Positions 9,625 to 17,197 of a DNA stretch of 64,000 nt are shown one piece after another. The number at the start of each line of letters is the position of its first letter. The first letter of the stretch is position 1. The position numbers were made by a program, and so were the translations under genes. Origin of the DNA: a bacterium (lineage in GTDB: Bacteria; UBP7; UBA6624); assembly GCA_002716355.1 (NCBI GenBank), contig PBAU01000003.1:1-64000 (forward strand), in the 5' to 3' direction. The notes below the pieces were generated by a model, which saw nothing but the letters and a program-made list of their open reading frames with translations, had not been told where the DNA came from and did no database searches.

Positions 9625-10614
9625 ATGAGCTTTAGAAAACATTTGTTTTTAGGTTTTGAAGGTCTGGAATTGAATTCTGAACTGAAAGATTATTTAATGT
9701 ACTTCAAAGCAGGATCATTGATAGTGTTTTCAAGAAATTGGGACTCTCCAAAACAGTTCAAGGAACTATTGAGATCAATCAGAGCCCTTTACAGGAATAA
9801 TGGCATAGACAAACCTTTGATTGGTGTTGACCAAGAGGGAGGCAAGGTCCAAAGGTTTAAAAGTGGTTTTATGGATTTTCCTTCATTTCATTCATTAGGA
9901 CAAAAGTTTAAAAAGGACGGTTTGTTAGATTATGTTTATGACTTGGCTAAAGAAAAAGCTAGGATGTTAAAAGATCTTGGGGTAGATATAAATTTTTCTC
10001 CCGTTTTAGACGTTGCTAGAAATAAAAATAATCCGATAATTTACCAACTAGAAAGATCTTTTTCTGAGGATGAAAGAATTGTTTCATTATTAAGTGCAAG
10101 TTATTCAAAAGGTTTGATGGATTCTGGAATTATTGCTTGTGGCAAGCATTTTCCAGGACATGGAGGCACTGATGAAGACAGTCATTTGGAGCTTCCTGTG
10201 GTTTTGGATCATCCAGAAAAGATGTTCTGTGACCTTGTGCCTTTTTCATCTTTTATCAATAAAGGTTTCAGCATGATAATGTCTTCACATGTTCTTTACC
10301 CTTTAATCGATCCTGACAGACCAGCAACATTAAGCAAAAGGATCAATAAGGGACTTTTGCGAAATGGTCTTGGCTTTAAAGGTGTTTTGGTCAGTGATGA
10401 CTTATGCATGAAAGCTCTTTACAGCAAAAAGCTAAAAGAAAGATTTAGCATCAATGATCTGTTTTTAGAGGCATTAAACGCAGGTAATGATATGGTTCTT
10501 GTTTGTCACGAGCAGTATGCTAAAGAGCTAAATTTGAAAATGCTCCATAGAAAGACGAAAGAAAAATTTAGAGATTCAAGAATGAGAATCGATTCTTTAA
10601 AAAGTTTAACCTAG
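9625..10614 (+). CDS. nagZ: Glycoside hydrolase family 3 beta-N-acetylhexosaminidase (NagZ-like)
   Basis: A 329-aa cytoplasmic enzyme that removes N-acetylglucosamine from recycled muropeptides. Family 3 signatures are GVDQEGGKVQRF near residue 70 and KHFPGHGGTDEDSH (the KHFPGHG substrate loop with the catalytic His-Asp dyad); the nucleophile region is VLVSDDLCMKAL. Length matches NagZ. I prefer the ATG at 9625, ten bases after GAGG, to the in-frame TTG at 9619. The preceding helicase gene ends at 9622, so this is the last gene of the four-gene run. No signal peptide, as expected for NagZ. Confidence 0.9.
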   Translation: MSFRKHLFLGFEGLELNSELKDYLMYFKAGSLIVFSRNWDSPKQFKELLRSIRALYRNNGIDKPLIGVDQEGGKVQRFKSGFMDFPSFHSLGQKFKKDGLLDYVYDLAKEKARMLKDLGVDINFSPVLDVARNKNNPIIYQLERSFSEDERIVSLLSASYSKGLMDSGIIACGKHFPGHGGTDEDSHLELPVVLDHPEKMFCDLVPFSSFINKGFSMIMSSHVLYPLIDPDRPATLSKRINKGLLRNGLGFKGVLVSDDLCMKALYSKKLKERFSINDLFLEALNAGNDMVLVCHEQYAKELNLKMLHRKTKEKFRDSRMRIDSLKSLT

Positions 10615-10617
10615 TTT

Positions 10618-11544
10618 TTAGCTTTTGGGCGGTTCAATGATTTCTTTTTTTGGAATTTCTCTGATTAGTCTGAATCCAATAAGTATATGTTTTGTATTTT
10701 CATCCCACTCTCTAAAAAAAGCAGTTCTGCATGTTTCAGGAATTGAATTCCATGAGCATCCTTTAGTTATTGTTTTTGAAATTATGTTTTTGTCATTTGT
10801 TTCTGATTCTGTTGCTGTCCATTCCATCACATTTCCCATTGCATCAAGTAGTCCGTAAGGGTAGGGGCTTTTATCTTTTTCATATTCTCCTACCTTGCTG
10901 GTTCCATTCCAATTTCCCGAATTTAAATAACTTGCATCCCATTTGTTTCCCCATGGATAAGTCCTTCCATCTTTTCCTCTGGTTGCTTTTTCTAATTCAT
11001 CAGCTGTCGGTAATCGATATTTGCAACCATCTTGACTTGATAGCCATTCAGCATATTTTTCAGCATCTTTTTTGCTAACTAATACAACAGGGTGTTCTCC
11101 GAGATTTTCAGGAAATCTGGCTCCAGGCCATATGTATTTTTCAACTTTGTCAAAAGTGAAATTTGGTGATATTTCAAATTCAAAAAACTTTTTTTGTTTT
11201 TCCCATTCTTCCATTGTTATTGAAGGAGATCTGTGTCCTGTCCATCTTACAAACCATCTATACTCTGCTTGAGTCACTAGTTTTTTGCTTATTTCAAACT
11301 CTAAAGTTTCTTTTTCATGAAGGTCAGGTTCTCTTTCAAAAATATTCAGAACACCTGCAATCTTTGGTTTTATTTTTTGTTTTTCTTCAAGAGATGAACC
11401 TGATTTGAATTTTCCAGCTTCTATTTTTGCATAGTTCTTATCTAACTCTGGACAAATGCGTTCTCTTTCCTCATATCCTTCATCAGCAAGAATATTTAAT
11501 GTGAAACCGAACAAAAGAGTGAGAAGTGTAATTTTTTTTATCAT
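10618..11544 (-). CDS. Secreted formylglycine-generating-enzyme (FGE/SUMF1) domain protein
   Basis: A 308-aa exported protein: residues 1-20 (MIKKITLLTLLFGFTLNILA) form a signal peptide. The rest is an FGE-sulfatase fold: PVVLVSKKDAEKYAEWLSS, YRLPTADELEKATRG, YPWGNKWD, GLLDAMGNVMEWT, TKGCSWNS and GFRLIRE. These are the standard landmarks of the SUMF1 superfamily, which includes true sulfatase activators and many non-catalytic or regulatory proteins. I see no sulfatase gene nearby. I chose the ATG at 11544; an ATG at 11562 would put six extra residues before the signal peptide. It lies 33 bases downstream of the HD-GYP response regulator on the same strand and may be co-transcribed with it. 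Confidence 0.85.
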   Translation of the reverse strand: MIKKITLLTLLFGFTLNILADEGYEERERICPELDKNYAKIEAGKFKSGSSLEEKQKIKPKIAGVLNIFEREPDLHEKETLEFEISKKLVTQAEYRWFVRWTGHRSPSITMEEWEKQKKFFEFEISPNFTFDKVEKYIWPGARFPENLGEHPVVLVSKKDAEKYAEWLSSQDGCKYRLPTADELEKATRGKDGRTYPWGNKWDASYLNSGNWNGTSKVGEYEKDKSPYPYGLLDAMGNVMEWTATESETNDKNIISKTITKGCSWNSIPETCRTAFFREWDENTKHILIGFRLIREIPKKEIIEPPKS

Positions 11545-11577
11545 ATTAATGAAATGATACATTATTTTTTAAATAAT

Positions 11578-12555
11578 TTATTCTGAAATGGCATCAAACT
11601 TTCCGTCTTTGACAAGTCTAGAGAAAAGCATGACTAGTTCTGAGTCAAGTTTTCCTGCTTGAGCTTCTTCCTGAAGTATTCTTATTGCCGTTTCTGGACT
11701 CATTGATTTCTTATAGCTTCTTGTAGTTGTTAAAGCGTCATATATGTCTGCAATAGCCATTATCCGTGATTCTTTAGTTATCTCATCACCTTTTAACTTG
11801 TCTGGATACCCAGATCCATCCAGTTTTTCATGATGATGAAGGACTATATCTACAACAGCCTTAAGTGATTTTAGATCTTGAAGAATATCTGCACCTATTG
11901 ATGGATGAAGAAGTATATGCTTCCATTCCTCTTCAGATAATTTTCCTTCTTTGTTTAAGACTGCATCTGGTACAGCAATTTTTCCAAGATCATGAAGCAA
12001 GGCTCCCCTTTTCAGGTTTCTTAAATCCCATTCCTCCAAACCAGCAGCTTCTCCTAGTTTTACGGCATATTCTGTAACTCTTTCCACATGACCCTCTGTA
12101 TATTTGTCTTTTGCCTCAATTATTTTTGCAGTCATTGCTATTACAGCATCAACACTTTCAAGTTCATCTAAAAGATTTTTACCCCTTAGTAGATTTCTAA
12201 CTCTTGCCATAAGTAATGATTTGTTGAATGGTTTTGTTATAAAGTCATCAGCACCAAGCTCAATACCTTTAACATTACTATCTATATCTGATAGTGCTGT
12301 TAGTAGTATTATTGGAATGAGCTCTGTTTCCTTGTTCGATCTGATTTCTTCTAGAACTTGGAAGCCATCTATTTTTGGCATCATAATGTCTAGAAGAACT
12401 AAATCTGGATGTTTCTCCCCAATTTGCTTAAGGGCTTCTTCTCCATCTCTTGCCACTCTTACATCATGCCCTCTGCTTAACAACAAGGCTTCTAATACTC
12501 TTACATTCATCTCATTGTCGTCAACAACAAGAATATCTGCTTTTGGCATTGGCAT
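11578..12555 (-). CDS. Response regulator with HD-GYP domain (cyclic-di-GMP phosphodiesterase type)
   Basis: A 325-aa two-domain protein. The receiver domain (about residues 7-125) has the acidic pair VVDDNE, phospho-acceptor Asp in LVLLDIMMP (Asp56) and KPF. The HD-GYP domain (about 150-325) has HVERVTEYA, LLHDLGKIAVPD, the HHHEKLDGSGYP signature and IADIYDALTT. Members of this family hydrolyse cyclic di-GMP under control of a sensor kinase. I prefer the ATG at 12555 to the ATG at 12573: a TAGAAT element lies exactly seven bases before 12555, and the receiver starts immediately after. It is divergent from the histidine kinase at 12595, its likely partner. Confidence 0.9.
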   Translation of the reverse strand: MPMPKADILVVDDNEMNVRVLEALLLSRGHDVRVARDGEEALKQIGEKHPDLVLLDIMMPKIDGFQVLEEIRSNKETELIPIILLTALSDIDSNVKGIELGADDFITKPFNKSLLMARVRNLLRGKNLLDELESVDAVIAMTAKIIEAKDKYTEGHVERVTEYAVKLGEAAGLEEWDLRNLKRGALLHDLGKIAVPDAVLNKEGKLSEEEWKHILLHPSIGADILQDLKSLKAVVDIVLHHHEKLDGSGYPDKLKGDEITKESRIMAIADIYDALTTTRSYKKSMSPETAIRILQEEAQAGKLDSELVMLFSRLVKDGKFDAISE

Positions 12556-12562
12556 ATTTATC

Positions 12563-12568
12563 ATTCTA
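12563..12568 (-). promoter_or_regulatory. Putative -10 element of the HD-GYP regulator
   Basis: TAGAAT on the minus strand ends seven bases before the ATG at 12555. This spacing would start the transcript at or next to the start codon. It recurs at many operon-first genes here and favours the 12555 start over 12573. Confidence 0.5.
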
Positions 12569-12594
12569 ATCATTGGATTAGGATAAGCATAAGC

Positions 12595-14445
12595 ATGTCA
12601 ATAAGAGCACGTTTGTTATTACTTTTCCCTTTGCTTTTTGTTTTGGTTATAGGTATATCTGGAAGCATAACTTTGAAAAAAATAAATGACAACATAGCTC
12701 GTTCTCAAGAAACAACAATTAATTCTCAAACACTTCTGCTCAAAAGATTTTTTAGAAATTATGGATCCAAAACAAAAGATTCCTCTGCTTCCATAGCTGC
12801 TGATATGGGTCAGGCCGAGGAACCTTTAGAAAGATGGGGAAGGCTGAGCACTAAAACTGTAAAAGAAAATTTTGACTTGGTAGTTTTTCATGATCTTTCA
12901 AACAACACCTTCGCCTCTTGGGAAAAAAATGATTGGTTAGGTTTTGAAAAAAAGGATCAAACTTTCATATCAGACCTTTCAGAGCAGCCTGTTTATGGTT
13001 GGGACTATTTCATGTTAGGCGATGAGCCAGTAGCAGTAGGCTATGCTCCTGTTTTTGATATCCCTGGTGGCGTGTCTCAAAAAGATTATGAAGAATGGCT
13101 TGAAGGCGGTTTGGACAAGGTAAAGCTAGAAAGAATAGGTACTTTGGTTTTGGGCGTAAGAGTTAAGAGCACCATGATTCCGGAAGCTTTTAAGTATCTG
13201 ACTGTCGAAGATATCCTTTACTTTAATAAAAATGAAACTCCAAAATCTTTTAAATCTTTTGAGATAGAGGAGCTTATAGGCGAGGGTCCCGGTTCTGTTT
13301 CGGAATTTATTCAAGAAGAAATTGTTCAAAATGGTAAATGGGCAATAACTTATGACAACCCTTATGCGGTCCAGGGTTTTCCTTTGGTGGGTCCAAACAG
13401 TGGTGATAGTAAAGGTGCAGTTGTTATTGTGAGCAATATGTCACAAGACATATCTATAGGGGAGGAGCTTTTTGCAGGAATGCAAATGCTTCTCGTTATT
13501 ACGGTTTTAATAGCTGTAATAATCGCAATAATTTTAGGAAGGTCGATATCTAGGCCGATTAGAGTTTTGGCAGATGCTGTAGAGGATATGAAGCCAGGAA
13601 AGGATATGAATATTTCTATAAATAATAAGGCAAAAGATGAAATATCAATATTGGGTCGTTCTGTTTTTTCAATGCATAAAAGGATAGAAAGCCAAGTTAA
13701 TGAACTTGAAACATTAAATGAGCAGGTTTCATCTGCATATGAGTCAAAATCTAGATTTTTATCAACAATGAGCCATGAGTTAAGAACACCATTGAATGCA
13801 ATAATAAATTTTTCAGAAATTTTGAAAGAGAAAAGTTTTGGGCCTCTTAAAGAAAGACAAGAAGAGTTTGTTCAAAATATTAATGAAAGTGCAAATCATT
13901 TGTTGGCTTTGATTAATGACATTTTAGATCTTTCAAGATCTGAGGTTGGAAAAACTAAATCAAATCCAGAAAAAATACAAGTAAGAGAAGTTCTAGAAAG
14001 TGTATTAAAGGAACTTGAGGTTATAGCAGACAAACAAAAAATAGCAATATCTTCAGAAATTGAAGGACCAGGTGAGTTGTGGTTTGACCCTAGGCATGCA
14101 AGGCAAATATTGACAAATTTGATAGGAAATTCAATTAAATATAACAAAGATGGCGGGAAGGTAGACATTAAAATTTACCCGAATGAAGATCCTAGGTTTA
14201 TGACTGTTAGTGTTCATGATACTGGTTTAGGGATACCGGAAGAGGAGCAATCATCTATTTTTGAAGCTTTCACCAGGGCGAAGTCTACCGATAGATCAGC
14301 TATATCTGGAACAGGTTTAGGTTTGGCTCTTGTAAAGCAGCTAGTAGAATTGAATCAAGGTGATGTTTATTTAACTTCTTCTTCTGATGAAGGTACTGAG
14401 TTTAATTTGATACTTCCTGTTTTGGATGTTAAAAAGGGTAGGTGA
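12595..14445 (+). CDS. Membrane sensor histidine kinase (HAMP-HisKA-HATPase)
   Basis: A 616-aa inner-membrane sensor kinase. The first transmembrane segment is residues 6-28 and the second about 297-317 (LLVITVLIAVIIAIILG), leaving an extracytoplasmic sensor region of about 270 residues with no domain I recognise. A HAMP linker follows (SRPIRVLADAVEDM), then HisKA with the phospho-acceptor His in FLSTMSHELRTPLNA (about residue 394) and an ATPase domain with N box LIGNSIKYN, G1 DTGLGIPEEE and G2 GTGLGLALV. There is no attached receiver. Divergent from the HD-GYP regulator with 39 bases between starts, suggesting a kinase/regulator pair. Confidence 0.93.
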   Translation: MSIRARLLLLFPLLFVLVIGISGSITLKKINDNIARSQETTINSQTLLLKRFFRNYGSKTKDSSASIAADMGQAEEPLERWGRLSTKTVKENFDLVVFHDLSNNTFASWEKNDWLGFEKKDQTFISDLSEQPVYGWDYFMLGDEPVAVGYAPVFDIPGGVSQKDYEEWLEGGLDKVKLERIGTLVLGVRVKSTMIPEAFKYLTVEDILYFNKNETPKSFKSFEIEELIGEGPGSVSEFIQEEIVQNGKWAITYDNPYAVQGFPLVGPNSGDSKGAVVIVSNMSQDISIGEELFAGMQMLLVITVLIAVIIAIILGRSISRPIRVLADAVEDMKPGKDMNISINNKAKDEISILGRSVFSMHKRIESQVNELETLNEQVSSAYESKSRFLSTMSHELRTPLNAIINFSEILKEKSFGPLKERQEEFVQNINESANHLLALINDILDLSRSEVGKTKSNPEKIQVREVLESVLKELEVIADKQKIAISSEIEGPGELWFDPRHARQILTNLIGNSIKYNKDGGKVDIKIYPNEDPRFMTVSVHDTGLGIPEEEQSSIFEAFTRAKSTDRSAISGTGLGLALVKQLVELNQGDVYLTSSSDEGTEFNLILPVLDVKKGR

Positions 14446-14451
14446 AAATGC

Positions 14452-14640
14452 ATGAAAGATCATGATGAGATTTTTGCAAAAATATTAAAAAAAATTGATC
14501 AAAGGTTTTTGTCTGGAGACTTAAATAATATTGAATCAGCTTTACATCTTTTGCTACACAATGTTAGAGATGTCCCTGACAGGCCATGGAAAAATATAGT
14601 AAATTTTTTAGAATCTGAATACCTTTCTGATGAAGATTAG
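14452..14640 (+). CDS. 62-residue hypothetical protein after the histidine kinase
   Basis: A short, acidic, helix-prone soluble protein (residues 1-62, ending LESEYLSDED) beginning six bases after the kinase stop and overlapping the next gene by 11 bases. I recognise no family. The tight spacing on both sides supports it being translated. It could be an accessory factor of the two-component system, but the sequence shows nothing specific. Confidence 0.6.
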   Translation: MKDHDEIFAKILKKIDQRFLSGDLNNIESALHLLLHNVRDVPDRPWKNIVNFLESEYLSDED

Positions 14641-15775
14641 CCTTTTTGCATTATTATTTTTTTCTTTTTCGGCTTTTGAGTCAGTGGCTATTAATCCTTG
14701 TGACTTAAAAATTGATCCAGTAGATATTTTAGACTTCTTCAACAAGGACCAAAGCTTTAGCGCAAGACAAGAGCTCTGGAAAGAGTTTCGTTACGGAGAG
14801 GAAGATTACAAAGGTTCTGTGGAGCAGAATTACAGACTTTCTAGATCCCTTTTGGGTAATGTTGAATATTTAAATTTCGAAGAGCCTGATTCCGTTGTTG
14901 AGTTTTTAGATCTTTTAGGTATCGATTCAAGTTTTTCATATCGTTCAAAATTGTATTCTTTTTATGTTAAAAAACGTGATTTGTATAGAGGTGAAAAAAA
15001 TCAAAATCAAGACATTATCAATCAGATTTTGAAAGCTGTTTATGAGGTTAGGCCAGTAGAAGAGGATGTAGAGGTTAAGCTTTACAAGCAAGGGGTAAGC
15101 TTGCCAAATGAAAACTCTTTACTTGAAACTCTCTGGAAGAGAGCTTCTGATGAAAAATGGGAAAAAGGAGACGCGGAGCAGAAGAGAGAGCTTGAGACAA
15201 TACTGAAGAACAGATTGTTAGAAGGAAATTTTGATTTTTCTAAACTAAAAGATGTTATGCTTTATTTGGGCTTTGTCGAAAATATTCAAAATAAAGATAT
15301 CCTTTGGAGAGAGATGAGAAGGTATTATCCTCTTTATAGAAATAAAAATTATAGGAAGAGCATTAAGAACGATAAACTTTTGCTCAAATGGCTAAAAGAG
15401 AAGTATATGGTTGGTCAAAATTCTTCTTTTTTTACAGAGGTTTTAATGACTGCATATAATCCTTTACCTGAGCAAACTGACTCAACACCTTTTGAGGCTG
15501 CGTCAGGAAAAATCGTTAGAGAAGGTTATGTTGCTGTTAGCAAGGATCTTGAGTCTAGGTTTCCTTTAGGTTCTTTCATTGAAATTGTTATTGTTTGTGA
15601 AATTAATCAAGAAGGTGATTGTCTTGGTTCCGAGTCTCAAGAAAAGGGTGATTTTTTCCGTTTAAAGATTGAAGACAGGATGCATCCTAGAAAAAAGAAT
15701 CAAGTTGATATTTTCTTCATGTGCAAACAAGATGCAGTTAAATTTGGCAGAAGAAAAGCCTTATTGCTCTTTTAG
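14630..15775 (+). CDS. Exported protein with C-terminal 3D (double-psi barrel) domain
   Basis: 381 residues with a signal peptide at 1-20 (MKISLFALLFFSFSAFESVA). Residues 20-265 are a charged, largely helical region of unknown family. The C-terminal ~110 residues match the 3D domain found in MltA-type and Gram-positive cell-wall lytic enzymes: MTAYNPLPEQTDSTPFEAASG, GYVAVSKDLESRFPLG, RLKIEDRM, VDIFFMCKQDAVKFGRRKALL. The three conserved Asp positions (QTDSTP, IEDR, QVDIFF) are all present. I infer a peptidoglycan-acting or glycan-binding periplasmic protein. It overlaps the upstream 62-aa gene by 11 bases and the convergent Lrp gene by 15 bases at its 3' end. Confidence 0.75.
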   Translation: MKISLFALLFFSFSAFESVAINPCDLKIDPVDILDFFNKDQSFSARQELWKEFRYGEEDYKGSVEQNYRLSRSLLGNVEYLNFEEPDSVVEFLDLLGIDSSFSYRSKLYSFYVKKRDLYRGEKNQNQDIINQILKAVYEVRPVEEDVEVKLYKQGVSLPNENSLLETLWKRASDEKWEKGDAEQKRELETILKNRLLEGNFDFSKLKDVMLYLGFVENIQNKDILWREMRRYYPLYRNKNYRKSIKNDKLLLKWLKEKYMVGQNSSFFTEVLMTAYNPLPEQTDSTPFEAASGKIVREGYVAVSKDLESRFPLGSFIEIVIVCEINQEGDCLGSESQEKGDFFRLKIEDRMHPRKKNQVDIFFMCKQDAVKFGRRKALLLF

Positions 15776-16213
15776 AAAATCTAAATTTCTTTCTTCTTTT
15801 TCTATCGATAAAACTATGCTTGTATTTGTGCTTTCGATATTTCTATCATTCAGCAGTTCTTTTATTTTTTTGTTCATGGTTTTTCTGTTTCTGAATTTGC
15901 CCATGGTAGCAATGTCATACTCGCCAGTTATTTCATAAACAAACTCAAGAGATCTGTCCTTTTTTAAAGATTTAACAATTCGTCTAATATGTGGCCCATT
16001 TGCTTTTATTAGAAAAAGAGCAATAAGGTCAAAGCCTAATTTTTCTAGGTTTATATCAGCCTTGTAACCTTTTACCACATTCTCTCTCTCCATCTCTTTT
16101 ATTGCTTTTTGAACACTTGATGTTGAAAGTCCTACTTTCTTGCCTATTTCCGCATAGGAAGCTTTGCCGTCTGTTTGAAGTATGGATAGTATTTTTAAAT
16201 GTGTTTTTTTCAT
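15761..16213 (-). CDS. Lrp/AsnC-family transcriptional regulator
   Basis: A 150-aa DNA-binding regulator. Residues 5-55 form the winged helix-turn-helix (ILSILQTDGKASYAEIGKKVGLSTSSVQKAIKEME), and residues 65-140 the ligand-binding RAM/AsnC domain (AFLIKANG and YEITGEYDIATMGKFRN fit its beta-strands). Length is typical. The regulated amino acid or gene cannot be read from the sequence. It overlaps the HtrA-like gene by four bases (ATGA) and is probably translated from the same mRNA. Confidence 0.87.
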   Translation of the reverse strand: MKKTHLKILSILQTDGKASYAEIGKKVGLSTSSVQKAIKEMERENVVKGYKADINLEKLGFDLIALFLIKANGPHIRRIVKSLKKDRSLEFVYEITGEYDIATMGKFRNRKTMNKKIKELLNDRNIESTNTSIVLSIEKEERNLDFLKEQ

Positions 16214-17166
16214 AAGTAACGATCATCTAATGCTCTCGGTTTAAGATTTAAAGATATCCTTAGCTCTCCAACACCATAGCGAAATATTAATAATTCAATA
16301 GTATTTGGATAATCAAGGTTGTCAACAATTTCAAAAGCTTTATTTTTAGAGTTAACAGGATTTCCATCTATTGCAAGAATGATGTCATTTTTTTGGATTA
16401 GTTTTTTTGCTGATTGAGACATGTTTGTGATTTTTATAATTTTTTTCATCGAATCAATATCCTGATTGATGTAGTCTTCTTTAATTTCTAATCCAATCAT
16501 TGGGTGAATTGCTTTATTTTCTAGAATTTTTTCACTCCAGTAAATAATTTTATCTATTGGGATTGCAAAATTTATATTTTCAACTTCTCCAGCAAGCTTC
16601 CCTGAGGTCATGCCTATCAAGTGTCCTTGGCTGTCAAACATTGGGCCTCCTGAATTTCCAGGATTTGTAGCCACATCAGTTTGTATCAGGCCCCATTTAA
16701 GATGGTTTTTGGTGTCCAAAAACCTATCTACTGCACTGATAATCCCTTTCGACACAGAGGATGAAAGTCCAAAAGGATTTCCTATAGCCATAACTTCTTC
16801 GCCAGGCAATAGTTTTTTGTTTTTAAGATTTCTGAACTCAAGTGGTTTTTGCCAAAACTGAGTTGGTATTTTCAGTATTGCGATATCTAAAATCGGATCA
16901 CTGCCTATTAATTCTGCAGAAAAAACAGTTCCATTTTCCGAAGAGACGATTATTTGATCTGAATCTGCAACAATATGGTGATTGGTTATTACTGAGCCTT
17001 CGATTTTAAACATAAAGCCTGAACCTTCAGAATGATTATTCGTCCATGGATTTTCATTATTTTTTTTTAAAGAGACGATATGCACAACTGTTTTTTCTGC
17101 TTTTTGAACAAGTTCGGTCCATTTGTTTTCAAAGCTTAGAGCAAATATCAAAATTATTTGAAGCAT
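16210..17166 (-). CDS. HtrA/DegP-like serine protease with one PDZ domain
   Basis: A 318-aa trypsin-fold protease with all three catalytic residues visible: His in TNHHIVAD, Asp in DPILDIAILKI and Ser in NPGNSGGPM. A single PDZ domain lies at about 225-310 (KLIQKNDIILAIDGNPV). The short hydrophobic N-terminus MLQIILIFALS can act as a signal peptide or anchor, so it probably works in the periplasm on misfolded proteins. I chose the ATG at 17166: longer in-frame starts back to 17325 would run into the divergent mutase gene and lack HtrA similarity. The divergent spacer is only 31 bases. Confidence 0.88.
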   Translation of the reverse strand: MLQIILIFALSFENKWTELVQKAEKTVVHIVSLKKNNENPWTNNHSEGSGFMFKIEGSVITNHHIVADSDQIIVSSENGTVFSAELIGSDPILDIAILKIPTQFWQKPLEFRNLKNKKLLPGEEVMAIGNPFGLSSSVSKGIISAVDRFLDTKNHLKWGLIQTDVATNPGNSGGPMFDSQGHLIGMTSGKLAGEVENINFAIPIDKIIYWSEKILENKAIHPMIGLEIKEDYINQDIDSMKKIIKITNMSQSAKKLIQKNDIILAIDGNPVNSKNKAFEIVDNLDYPNTIELLIFRYGVGELRISLNLKPRALDDRYL

Positions 17167-17185
17167 ATATAAATTGTACAAAGGA

Positions 17186-17191
17186 TAGGAT
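17186..17191 (+). promoter_or_regulatory. Putative -10 element of the mutase gene
   Basis: TAGGAT ends six bases before the ATG at 17198, the spacing expected for leaderless transcription. The same bases (AGGA) could instead serve as a ribosome-binding site seven bases before the ATG; the two readings cannot be separated here. Confidence 0.4.
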
Positions 17192-17197
17192 ATTGGT

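Noticed and set aside
12104-12586. 160-codon plus-strand open frame
   Set aside because: It runs antisense through the HD-GYP regulator; low-complexity Ser/Leu-rich translation with no domain.
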